Source of the DNA: Muribaculaceae bacterium Isolate-037 (Harlan)
GTDB lineage: Bacteria > Bacteroidota > Bacteroidia > Bacteroidales > Muribaculaceae
Direction: 5' to 3'
DNA: 64,000 nucleotides
NCBI GenBank assembly: GCA_003762615.1
Contig: RIAZ01000024.1
Coordinates: 23,035 to 87,034 of the forward strand
Shown: one piece after another, positions 25,498-33,499 of the stretch
Position numbering within the stretch: the first letter of the stretch is position 1
Layout of the letters: each line of letters opens with the position of its first letter
Translations under genes and position numbers: made by a program
The notes under the pieces: generated by a model
Told to the model about the DNA's origin: nothing
Databases searched by the model: none
Seen by the model: the letters and a program-made list of their open reading frames with translations, nothing else

Positions 25498-26439
25498 ATG
25501 TCAGAAGAAAAAACTCGAGTATTGATCATTGGGTCAGGACCTGCCGGCTATACGGCAGCATTGTATGCATCACGTGCTAATCTCCAACCGCTGCTGTTTG
25601 AGGGTGATCAACCCGGCGGACAGCTTACACAGACTACTGAGATTGAGAATTTCCCCGGTTATCCTGACGGAATACAGGGTCAGGAGATGATGGAACAGTT
25701 CCGTCAGCAGGCACTCCGGTTTGGAGCCGACGTCAGATCCCGTATGGTGGTGAAAGTGGATTTTTCACAGCGTCCGTTCCGTTGTGAGGATGAGCGCGGC
25801 GATGTGGTGTATGCCGATAGCGTGATTGTATGCACCGGCGCGTCAGCCAAATATCTCGGACTTCCCGATGAGGAGAAATACAGGGGGCTCGGAGTCAGTG
25901 CGTGTGCCACTTGCGACGGATTTTTCTATCGGAAGAAGAACGTGGCAGTTGTAGGCGGAGGCGATACGGCATGTGAGGAGGCTCTTTATCTGTCGACACT
26001 GGCAAAGAAGGTCTATCTGATCGTGCGTCGTGGAGTGCTCCGTGCATCTGACGTCATGCAGCGTCGTGTGAAGGAACGCGAGAATATAGAGATACTCTAT
26101 CATTGCAACACGTTGGGTCTTTTCGGTGAAGACGGAGTTGAGGGCGCGCATATCGTAAGACATAAAGGCACTCCCGAGGAGGAGACATTCGACATAGCTA
26201 TCGACGGCTTCTTCCTTGCAATCGGTCATCGTCCTAACACGGAGATCTTCAAGGGTCAGCTTGATATGGACGAAGAGGGATATATCAAGGTGGAGGGAGC
26301 CACTACCCACACAAACGTGGAGGGAGTCTTTGCGGCGGGCGATTGCGCGGATCCGCGTTATCGTCAGGCAGTGGCGGCAGCCGGCACAGGATGTCGCGCG
26401 GCTCTTGATGCGGAAAAATTCCTTATGGAGCAGGATTAA
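25498..26439 (+). CDS. trxB: Thioredoxin-disulfide reductase
   Basis: An FAD flavoprotein that reduces thioredoxin with NADPH. The FAD motif GSGPAG is at residues 12-17. The redox-active pair is C136/C139 in CATCDG, and the NADPH motif VVGGGDTACEEA follows. The C-terminal FAD contact is GVFAAGDCADPRYRQ. Its partner thioredoxin gene lies in the same window at 58.4 kb. Length (313 aa) is typical. Confidence 0.96.
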   Translation: MSEEKTRVLIIGSGPAGYTAALYASRANLQPLLFEGDQPGGQLTQTTEIENFPGYPDGIQGQEMMEQFRQQALRFGADVRSRMVVKVDFSQRPFRCEDERGDVVYADSVIVCTGASAKYLGLPDEEKYRGLGVSACATCDGFFYRKKNVAVVGGGDTACEEALYLSTLAKKVYLIVRRGVLRASDVMQRRVKERENIEILYHCNTLGLFGEDGVEGAHIVRHKGTPEEETFDIAIDGFFLAIGHRPNTEIFKGQLDMDEEGYIKVEGATTHTNVEGVFAAGDCADPRYRQAVAAAGTGCRAALDAEKFLMEQD

Positions 26440-26461
26440 CAGAGAATCAGGCTTCATGACA

Positions 26462-26500
26462 GAAGTCATTACAATTTCAAAGGAAGTCATTACAAATTCA
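26462..26500. repeat. Direct repeat doublet GAAGTCATTACAA
   Basis: Two near-identical 18-nt copies begin at 26462 and 26483, a 21-nt period. The core resembles the 20-nt doublet at 5148-5187. It lies in the gap between trxB and the deaminase gene. Confidence 0.85.
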
Positions 26501-26516
26501 TTTCATAAGTAGAGAA

Positions 26517-26957
26517 ATGACGATGGATAACAGTGAAAAGAAGCAGGCACTCGACAAGCGTTACCTCAGGATGGCAAGGATATGGAGTGAAAATTCCTAT
26601 TGCACGCGCAGGAAGGTGGGGGCATTGCTCGTGAAAGACAAGATGATCATCTCCGATGGCTATAACGGCACACCTTCCGGATTCCCAAATATCTGTGAGG
26701 ATGAGACGAACCATACCTATCCTTACGTGCTGCATGCAGAGGCGAATGCAATCACGAAAGTGGCGCGAAGCAACAATTCAAGTGCCGGCAGCACCCTCTA
26801 CGTGACAGCGAGCCCGTGCATAGAATGCTCCAAGCTGATTATCCAGGCGGGTATAAGCCGGGTGGTCTTCTCGGAATTGTATAGAATGTCAGACGGTGTC
26901 GACCTTCTCCGCAAGGCGGGGGTTGAGATCGTCTATATACCCTGTGAGAATGAATAA
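26517..26957 (+). CDS. dCMP deaminase-family protein
   Basis: A zinc-dependent deaminase that probably converts dCMP to dUMP for thymidylate synthesis. The zinc site is H73-A-E75 and C101-x2-C104 (PCIEC). RRKVGALLVKDKMIISDGYNGTP is typical of the family. It has 146 aa. Two starts (26517 and 26523) are possible. Its end overlaps the next gene by 8 nt, which suggests an operon with the processing peptidase and the formyl-THF cyclo-ligase. Confidence 0.9.
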   Translation: MTMDNSEKKQALDKRYLRMARIWSENSYCTRRKVGALLVKDKMIISDGYNGTPSGFPNICEDETNHTYPYVLHAEANAITKVARSNNSSAGSTLYVTASPCIECSKLIIQAGISRVVFSELYRMSDGVDLLRKAGVEIVYIPCENE

Positions 26958-28605
26958 TAGAAGAAATATAGGACTTGTGGCGTTGCCCCTGCTGCTGACT
27001 GTGGGGCTTGCCGGCGGAGTGTTTATCGGTCAGTACATCACCCGGCGCACCCTGTCGCAAGAGGAGGAGAAACTCCGCACCGTGCTCCGGCTGATAGAGT
27101 CGGAGTATGTAGATGTCGTCGATATAGATTCGCTTGTGGAGGAGACAATGCCACAGCTCCTTAATTCGCTTGACCCACATTCCGCCTATATACCCTCCTC
27201 GGAGTTGACGGCGGTAAATGAAGATCTCCAGGGTTCGTTCAGTGGAGTCGGGGTGTCGTTCCAGATAGTAGGCGACACGGTCAATGTCGTGGAGGTGATA
27301 CCCGGCGGACCGGCAGAGAAGGTCGGTATCCTGTCGGGCGACCGCATAATAAAGGCTGATGGGAAGTCGCTTACGGGAAAGGATATAGGGCAGGAGGATG
27401 TATTCAAGACGTTGAGGGGGGAGAAAGGCTCGAAAGTGGTGCTTGAGATAAAGCGTCAAAGTTCGAAGCAGCCTCTGACGTTTGACGTGATACGCGGCGA
27501 CATACCGGTCAATTCCGTCGACTGCAAATATATGGTTGATGATGAGGTGGGCTATCTCCGCGTCACCAAATTTGCACGCAACACGTATATGGAATTCTTC
27601 AATGCCCTCAACGATCTGAAGGCAGAGGGGGCGAAGAAATTCATCATCGACCTTCGTGGCAACACCGGAGGCTTCATGGATCAGGCTATATATATGGCTA
27701 ATGAGTTCCTCCCGGCAGGGCGTATGATAGTCTATACCAAGGGTCGCCGCCCGGAAAACGAGACGCTTGCGATGAGCGATGGCAGAGGTAGCTTCAAGGA
27801 TGTGGAGATCACGGTGCTCACCAACGAGGGCTCTGCATCGGCATCGGAGATATTTGCCGGTGCCATACAGGATAATGACCGCGGATTGGTGGTGGGTCGC
27901 CGTTCATTCGGGAAAGGGCTTGTGCAGAACCAGACGGAATTGCCCGACAGCTCTGCGATACGCCTGACAGTGGCACGCTACTACACCCCGTCGGGACGCT
28001 CCATCCAGAAGGAATATCTGCGCGGCGACAAGGATAAGTATGACCTTGATATAATCGACAGATATTCACATGGCGAGTTCTATAATGCCGACAGCATAAA
28101 GCTTGACAAGAGCAAGATATTCACCACGTCAAACGGGCGCACGGTCTATGGCGGCGGAGGCATCATGCCTGATATCTTTGTGCCGGAAGACACCACGGGC
28201 TACACGTCATATTACGTCAACGTGATGAACAAGGGGTTGATACAGAAATTTGCCCTCTCTGTGGCTGATAAATACCGAAGCATGCTCGACGACGTTAAGA
28301 GCACCGACAGGCTACTGAAAGTGTTGCCTCGCGACAATACGCTGCTTGAGAACTTCGTAAGTTTTGCCGTCAAGAACGGCGTGCCGGCACGCTGGTACTA
28401 CATAAATCAGTCAAGAGGCTTGCTTCTCAACCAGATAAAGGCAATGATCGCACGCGACGTGTTGGGCTATTCCTCGTTTATAGAATTGCTCAATCGCGAC
28501 GACAAGGCAATGAATCGGGCTTACGATGCTCTTAAGAATGGAGAGTCGCCTGTCGACATACAATTGGAAAACAATGAAAAACACGATGAGAATGGAAAAG
28601 AATGA
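26950..28605 (+). CDS. C-terminal processing peptidase (S41 family)
   Basis: A membrane-anchored or exported serine protease of the CtpA/Prc type, 551 aa. An N-terminal hydrophobic segment (IGLVALPLLLTVGLAGGVFIG) acts as signal anchor. A PDZ domain follows (GVGVSFQIVGDTVNVVEVIPGGPAEKVGI onward). The catalytic Ser is within SASASEI and the general-base Lys in SFGKGLVQ. Start 26950 is chosen over a frame extension because it puts the hydrophobic segment at the N-terminus; it overlaps the deaminase gene by 8 nt. Substrates are unknown. Confidence 0.93.
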   Translation: MNNRRNIGLVALPLLLTVGLAGGVFIGQYITRRTLSQEEEKLRTVLRLIESEYVDVVDIDSLVEETMPQLLNSLDPHSAYIPSSELTAVNEDLQGSFSGVGVSFQIVGDTVNVVEVIPGGPAEKVGILSGDRIIKADGKSLTGKDIGQEDVFKTLRGEKGSKVVLEIKRQSSKQPLTFDVIRGDIPVNSVDCKYMVDDEVGYLRVTKFARNTYMEFFNALNDLKAEGAKKFIIDLRGNTGGFMDQAIYMANEFLPAGRMIVYTKGRRPENETLAMSDGRGSFKDVEITVLTNEGSASASEIFAGAIQDNDRGLVVGRRSFGKGLVQNQTELPDSSAIRLTVARYYTPSGRSIQKEYLRGDKDKYDLDIIDRYSHGEFYNADSIKLDKSKIFTTSNGRTVYGGGGIMPDIFVPEDTTGYTSYYVNVMNKGLIQKFALSVADKYRSMLDDVKSTDRLLKVLPRDNTLLENFVSFAVKNGVPARWYYINQSRGLLLNQIKAMIARDVLGYSSFIELLNRDDKAMNRAYDALKNGESPVDIQLENNEKHDENGKE

Positions 28606-29149
28606 AATCAGAAGAAGGGTCAGGCATCTCAGAGGGATGCTGTCCGAAATAGAGCGAATGAAGGCTGCCGAAGAGGTATTCTCAAGAGTGGAGAAGACTA
28701 CGGCGTTTATCATGGCAGACAGGATACTGATGTATCATTCTCTGCCGGATGAGGTCAACACCCGCGCCTTCCTCAGAAAATGGGCAGACAGGAAGAATTT
28801 CTATCTTCCGAGGGTAAATGGCGTGAATCTTGACATATTGCCGTATGATGAGTCACGTCTGGAGCTGGGTAGCTTCCATATAGAGGAGCCCACCGGGACG
28901 GATACTGTAGATCCTTCGGAAATAGAGCTTATAATAGTGCCGGCCGTGGCATACGACCGTAAAGGGAACCGTCTTGGACGTGGAAAGGGATTCTATGACC
29001 GTCTGCTTCAGTCGGCAAAAGCCACAACTATCGGAGTGGGCTATGGATTCCAGCTCGTGGATGAGGTGCCGACAGAGCCGCATGACCAGGGCGTGGATAT
29101 GGTCATAACAGAAAATGCCACCATAATCATCCGACATGGCTCTATATAA
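28574..29149 (+). CDS. 5-formyltetrahydrofolate cyclo-ligase
   Basis: Converts 5-formyl-THF with ATP to 5,10-methenyl-THF. Family marks are ILMYHSLPDEVNT near the start, IIVPAVAYDRKGNRLGRGKGFYDR and VDMVITE at the end. ATGs at 28574 and 28592 are both possible; both overlap the peptidase gene and the first gives 191 aa. The gene in turn overlaps the following one by 14 nt, so translation is chained through this operon. Confidence 0.92.
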   Translation: MKNTMRMEKNEIRRRVRHLRGMLSEIERMKAAEEVFSRVEKTTAFIMADRILMYHSLPDEVNTRAFLRKWADRKNFYLPRVNGVNLDILPYDESRLELGSFHIEEPTGTDTVDPSEIELIIVPAVAYDRKGNRLGRGKGFYDRLLQSAKATTIGVGYGFQLVDEVPTEPHDQGVDMVITENATIIIRHGSI

Positions 29150-29801
29150 CAGAGAAATAAAACTATCAGAAGCTATAATGTCTCATCCGAGTCTGTTGCC
29201 GGTGGTAGACCGACTGGGCATCAGACTCGGAGTGGGAGATGCCACCATCGGGGAGGTATGCGATGATCGCGGCATAGACCCCGATTTTTTCCTTTCAGTG
29301 ATCAATACGTTTCTCGATGAGGAGTATTTCCCGGTCAATGCGCGGGGCACGTTCACGATAGAGAAGACAGTGGCGTATCTACGGAAAACGAATGCCTATT
29401 ATCTGAGGGTGCAGCTTCCCAATATCGACCGCCATTTCAAGTCTCTTATCGACCGTAGCGGCGACGACAACAATCTTGACATGCTCCGCACGTTTTATCA
29501 GGACATGAGGATGCAGATGACCGAGTCGTTGAGATATGACGATGAGGTGCTTTTCCCGGCATTGAGCAGCGGAAGGGTGGAGGTGTCGAGCGAATCTGCC
29601 GTGGCGGGCTACATGGAGGTGGAGGAGAAACTGCATGATCTTCTATATTTCTTTGTGGAGCATCTGCGTGGTAACTATGATGCCAATCTCTGCACTGCCG
29701 TGGTGAGTGCCGTGTTCTCGCTTGAGCGCGACCTTTGTCAAAATAATCGCATACGTAGCCGCATACTGTTGCCATTGATTTCAGGAGCTACGGCATTTTA
29801 A
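29136..29801 (+). CDS. DUF542/hemerythrin-like protein with degenerate metal site
   Basis: Resembles the ScdA/RIC repair-of-iron-centres family: an N-terminal DUF542-type domain (LPVVDRLGIRLGVGDATIGEVCDDRGIDPDFFL) and a helical hemerythrin-like part. The usual ligand positions look lost. Where homologues have a motif like DLxxHxxxE before a final LxxP, this has DLCQNNRIRSRILLP; the earlier H-x3-EE site appears as ESLRYDDEVLFP. It may therefore not bind a di-iron centre. It is followed by a LuxR-type regulator, as often seen for this family in Bacteroidetes, suggesting a sensor or regulatory role. The residue comparison is from memory of homologues. Confidence 0.75.
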   Translation: MALYNREIKLSEAIMSHPSLLPVVDRLGIRLGVGDATIGEVCDDRGIDPDFFLSVINTFLDEEYFPVNARGTFTIEKTVAYLRKTNAYYLRVQLPNIDRHFKSLIDRSGDDNNLDMLRTFYQDMRMQMTESLRYDDEVLFPALSSGRVEVSSESAVAGYMEVEEKLHDLLYFFVEHLRGNYDANLCTAVVSAVFSLERDLCQNNRIRSRILLPLISGATAF

Positions 29802-29819
29802 GGATTAGATCTTCAAATC

Positions 29820-30365
29820 ATGAACAGCAGGCAACGCATAGCTCTCGTAGGACTCTCCACTTTGGAATCATTGGGAATAAGATCCATTTTACGTGATGGA
29901 TGGGATGGGACTGCGGAGTATTTCCCATCGTTTGAAGAATTTTATCCGTTTTCGGAAAAGATGGCGGGGTATATTGTGGCTGCCGATATTTTTATCTACA
30001 ACATGGATTTTTTCCTTCCCAGGAAAATGAAGACACTTATCGTTGCACGCAATGTTGCGAACTGTGCCGACCATTCCGGACTGCTGATGCTGTCTGCCAA
30101 ATCAGATGAGGCGGAGATAAAGGGTAAACTGAAGGAATTTCTCGCTCCGCAGGATGATGGCGACGACACACGCGGAGATCTCTCGGCAAGGGAGATCGAA
30201 GTGCTAAGGCTGATAGCTGCCGGAAAGATAAATAAAGAGATAGCAGACGAACTCTGCATATCGGTCAACACCGTCATAACCCACAGAAAAAACTTGTCGT
30301 CAAAACTCAGAATAAAATCAGCCTCCGGATTATCACTATATGCAATGATGAACGGATTCATATAG
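29820..30365 (+). CDS. LuxR-type helix-turn-helix regulator
   Basis: A 181-aa transcription factor. The C-terminal ~62 residues are a LuxR HTH (LSAREIEVLRLIAAGKINKEIADELCISVNTVITHRKNL). The N-terminal ~120 residues look like a receiver fold without the usual phospho-Asp pattern (IALVGLSTLESLGIRSIL and a TLIVAR strand), so it is probably not phosphorylated in the normal way. It lies 18 nt after the hemerythrin-like gene and may be functionally tied to it. A cluster of palindromes follows directly downstream. Confidence 0.85.
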   Translation: MNSRQRIALVGLSTLESLGIRSILRDGWDGTAEYFPSFEEFYPFSEKMAGYIVAADIFIYNMDFFLPRKMKTLIVARNVANCADHSGLLMLSAKSDEAEIKGKLKEFLAPQDDGDDTRGDLSAREIEVLRLIAAGKINKEIADELCISVNTVITHRKNLSSKLRIKSASGLSLYAMMNGFI

Positions 30366-30367
30366 CT

Positions 30368-30426
30368 ATCATGATATAACATGCTGAAAAATGATATAAC
30401 ATGATATATCATGTTGCATCATGATA
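30368..30426. promoter_or_regulatory. Cluster of palindromic ATGATATAACATG sites
   Basis: ATGATATAACATG occurs at 30371-30383 and again at 30391-30403. The second merges into a perfect 18-nt palindrome AACATGATATATCATGTT (30398-30415). A fourth related half follows at about 30417-30425. The cluster fills the gap between the LuxR-type gene and the M16 peptidase gene, which fits an operator array for a dimeric regulator. The regulator is not known. Confidence 0.5.
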
Positions 30427-30490
30427 CAACAAAAACAACAACGGAACAAAAAACCAACCAAAACCAAAATAACAACTAAATCTAACAATT

Positions 30491-33301
30491 ATGGTAAGAA
30501 AAGTCTTAAGCATAGCAATGTTCCTCATCGGAGTGCTGTGCATGAGTGCCCAGATGCCACAGCTGACGCCTCTCCCGGTCAATCCGAAGGTGAAGCATGG
30601 CGTCTTGCCCAATGGCATGAGCTACTACATCATGCATAACGAGATGCCCAAGGAGAGGGCGAATTTCTATATCGCCCAGAAAGTTGGCTCCACACTTGAG
30701 GAGGAGAGCCAGCTCGGATTGGCACACTTCCTTGAGCACATGGCGTTCAACGGCACAACCAACTATCCCGGCAAGAACCTGCTGAATTATCTTCAGGGGA
30801 AAGGTATACGTTTCGGTGCCGACATCAATGCCTACACGGCATTTGATGAGACAGTATATAATATCAACAATGTGCCTACCACCGACAAGCCGCTTGTAGA
30901 CAGCGTGCTCCTTGCCCTTCATGACTGGAGCGGCGAGATCCTTCTTGAAGAGGCTGAGATCGATGCCGAGCGTGGAGTGATCCAGGAGGAATGGCGTCAG
31001 CGCAACAATGCGCAGTTCCGTATGCTCATGTCGATTCTCCCTGAAATCTACAAGGAGTATCAGTATCAGCAGTCGCCTATCGGCAAGATGGAGGTGGTCA
31101 TGAACTTCAAGCCGGAGGTGCTCCGCGCATACTATAAGAAATGGTATCGTCCGGATCAGCAGGGTATAGTCATCGTCGGTGATATTGATGCCGACGAGAT
31201 GGAGAAAAAGGTGATCGATCTCTTTTCTAAAATACCGATGCCGGAGAATGCGGCAGAGCGCAAATATCCCACGGTAAGCGACAATGATGAGCCCATCTAC
31301 GTATCTTTCACAGATCCTGAGCTTCCGCAGCCACGCACAACTATCACCTTCAAGTCGGAGAAAATCCCCTTTGAGATGCGCAACACAGTCGAGATGTATA
31401 TGCAGTCAAGCCTGTTGCAGTCGCTGATTTCATCTCTCATCAACAACCGTCTTGAGGAATTTTCACATGAGCCGTCATGCACGTATGCCGGTGCCGGTGT
31501 ATATTTCGATGATTTCTATGTATCGAAGACTAAAGACTCGTTCAATATCGTGGTCATCCCCAAGAAAGGCACTCAGGCTGCTGTGGATGAGGTTATGAGA
31601 ATCGTGACACGTGCCTGCAAGACAGGGTTCACCGAGTCGGAATACGACCGCGTGAAGGAGGAGGCTCTATCCCGTATGGAGAAGATCTACAATGAGCGCG
31701 ATAAGACTGATAACGATGCGTTCGGCAATGAACTCTGCCGTCTCTTTATCGATAATGAACCGGCTCCCGGCATTGAGAAGGAGCTTGAGATCTGGAAGAT
31801 GATGCTTCCGATGATTCCTCTTCAGGCAATCAATCAGGTTATTCAGCAGATCCTGACTCCCAACAATATGGTGGTGGTGACCACAGAACCCCAGAAGGAG
31901 GGCTTCGAGGTGGTGTCTGAAGACGTCATGATCAAGACTGTCAAGGATGCCATGAATGCTGAATATGAGGCATACGTGGATGAGACTATCACAGACCCTC
32001 TGATCGCTAATCTCCCGACTCCCGGCAAGATTGTTTCCGTAGAGGAGAACAATATCCTCGGTTTCAAGACCTATACGCTTTCAAACGGCGTGAAAGTAGT
32101 GGTGAAGTCTACAGATTTTGCAGGTGATGAGATCCTTATGGACGCATATCGTGAGGGTGGAAAGCGTTGCTTCGCAGAGTCACAGGCTGCAAATCTCGCG
32201 CTTATTGGAGTGGCGTATGAAAAATCAAAGAAGGGACCTTTTGATGCCAAGACACTGACGAAGTATCTTTCCGGCAAACAGGTAAGTCTCGGCTTAGGCG
32301 TAAACACTTACACCGATATGCTTGAGGGATCATCTACAGTAAAGGATTTGAAGACGTTAATGGAACTTATCTATACATCCTTTACAAATATTTCAACAGA
32401 TCAGAGTGCTTACGATGTCTCTCTTGAATCGCTCAGACTTGCGTTCGCCAACGACAATAATAACCCTCAGAAGATATTCTTCGGAGAGGTGTCGAAGACA
32501 AGATACGGCAATAATCCTATGATGAACCGGATCACCACCGAGACTCTTGACAAGGCTAACTATCCTGAGATGGTGGATATGATTCATCAGCTTCTCTCGA
32601 ATGCCGGTGACTATACGTTTATTTTCGTAGGCAATATTGATGAGACTACATTCAAGCCTCTCATGGAGCAGTATCTTGCCACACTTCCTGCCGCTGCACC
32701 TCGCAAGGCAAAAGTGATTACTGAGATAAAGACCCAGAGAGGCGACGTGATCAACGACTTCAAGCAGCCTATGGGCACACCTTCAACTTGGGTATATGAT
32801 CTTTACGGAGACTCCAACGTGCCCTACAACATGGAGAATTCCGTGCTTGTCAGCATGATGGGGGATATCCTTGACAATATCTATACCGAGACGCTCCGCG
32901 AGGAGGAGGGTGGCACGTATGGTGCTTCCGTGAATGCAACTATAAACCCGAACAACGGCGAATGGAATCTCATATATTTCTTCCAGACTAACAAAGACCA
33001 GCAGGATGCTCTCATCAAGCGTGCGCAGGATGAATACATGAAGCTGCTTAAAGATGGTGCTGATCCCGTGCAGTTCAACAAGGTGAAGGAAGCCATGATC
33101 AAGCAGGTGGAGATCAATATGGAGAAGAACAGCTACTGGATGAATGGAATCTTCTCTTATCTCCGTGGATATGATGATCTTACTAAAGAGAAGGCTACAA
33201 TTGAGGGTATCACTCTTGACAAACTCAATTCATTCATGAAGACTGTCTACAACGGCAAAAACCGTATCCAGGTGATAATGGAGGGTGTTCAGGCTGAGTG
33301 A
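30491..33301 (+). CDS. M16-family zinc metallopeptidase, exported
   Basis: A 936-aa two-lobed pitrilysin/insulinase-type peptidase with a signal peptide (VLSIAMFLIGVLCMSA). The inverted zinc motif is HFLEH at residues 79-83, with the third ligand probably E160 in DAERGVIQEEW. The second half repeats the fold (VLSNGVKVVVKSTDFAG onward) without a zinc motif, as usual for this family. It probably degrades peptides in the periplasm or at the surface. It is alone on its transcript and ends with a terminator. Confidence 0.93.
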   Translation: MVRKVLSIAMFLIGVLCMSAQMPQLTPLPVNPKVKHGVLPNGMSYYIMHNEMPKERANFYIAQKVGSTLEEESQLGLAHFLEHMAFNGTTNYPGKNLLNYLQGKGIRFGADINAYTAFDETVYNINNVPTTDKPLVDSVLLALHDWSGEILLEEAEIDAERGVIQEEWRQRNNAQFRMLMSILPEIYKEYQYQQSPIGKMEVVMNFKPEVLRAYYKKWYRPDQQGIVIVGDIDADEMEKKVIDLFSKIPMPENAAERKYPTVSDNDEPIYVSFTDPELPQPRTTITFKSEKIPFEMRNTVEMYMQSSLLQSLISSLINNRLEEFSHEPSCTYAGAGVYFDDFYVSKTKDSFNIVVIPKKGTQAAVDEVMRIVTRACKTGFTESEYDRVKEEALSRMEKIYNERDKTDNDAFGNELCRLFIDNEPAPGIEKELEIWKMMLPMIPLQAINQVIQQILTPNNMVVVTTEPQKEGFEVVSEDVMIKTVKDAMNAEYEAYVDETITDPLIANLPTPGKIVSVEENNILGFKTYTLSNGVKVVVKSTDFAGDEILMDAYREGGKRCFAESQAANLALIGVAYEKSKKGPFDAKTLTKYLSGKQVSLGLGVNTYTDMLEGSSTVKDLKTLMELIYTSFTNISTDQSAYDVSLESLRLAFANDNNNPQKIFFGEVSKTRYGNNPMMNRITTETLDKANYPEMVDMIHQLLSNAGDYTFIFVGNIDETTFKPLMEQYLATLPAAAPRKAKVITEIKTQRGDVINDFKQPMGTPSTWVYDLYGDSNVPYNMENSVLVSMMGDILDNIYTETLREEEGGTYGASVNATINPNNGEWNLIYFFQTNKDQQDALIKRAQDEYMKLLKDGADPVQFNKVKEAMIKQVEINMEKNSYWMNGIFSYLRGYDDLTKEKATIEGITLDKLNSFMKTVYNGKNRIQVIMEGVQAE

Positions 33302-33343
33302 TAGTGCAAACTTTGCAGATAATCCAATCAGCGATTATATCTA

Positions 33344-33377
33344 AATAATGCCGGGCAATATGTCCGGCATTATTTTT
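33344..33377 (+). terminator. Intrinsic terminator after the M16 peptidase
   Basis: AATAATGCCGG/CCGGCATTATT, an 11-bp perfect stem with a 9-nt loop, followed by TTTTT. Confidence 0.9.
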
Positions 33378-33499
33378 GCAATATCCCGATTCCTATGAAA
33401 CGGAGTTCTTTTTATGAAATGGAATTGTAAATTTTCTCCGGATGTTTTCAGAAAAGGTAGAAAATAGCTAAATTCGCATTCAAATATAATTTTTACTAC

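Noticed and set aside
30368..30426. Palindrome cluster as a CRISPR or terminator
   Set aside because: No regular spacers, and no T-run after any stem; operator function fits better.
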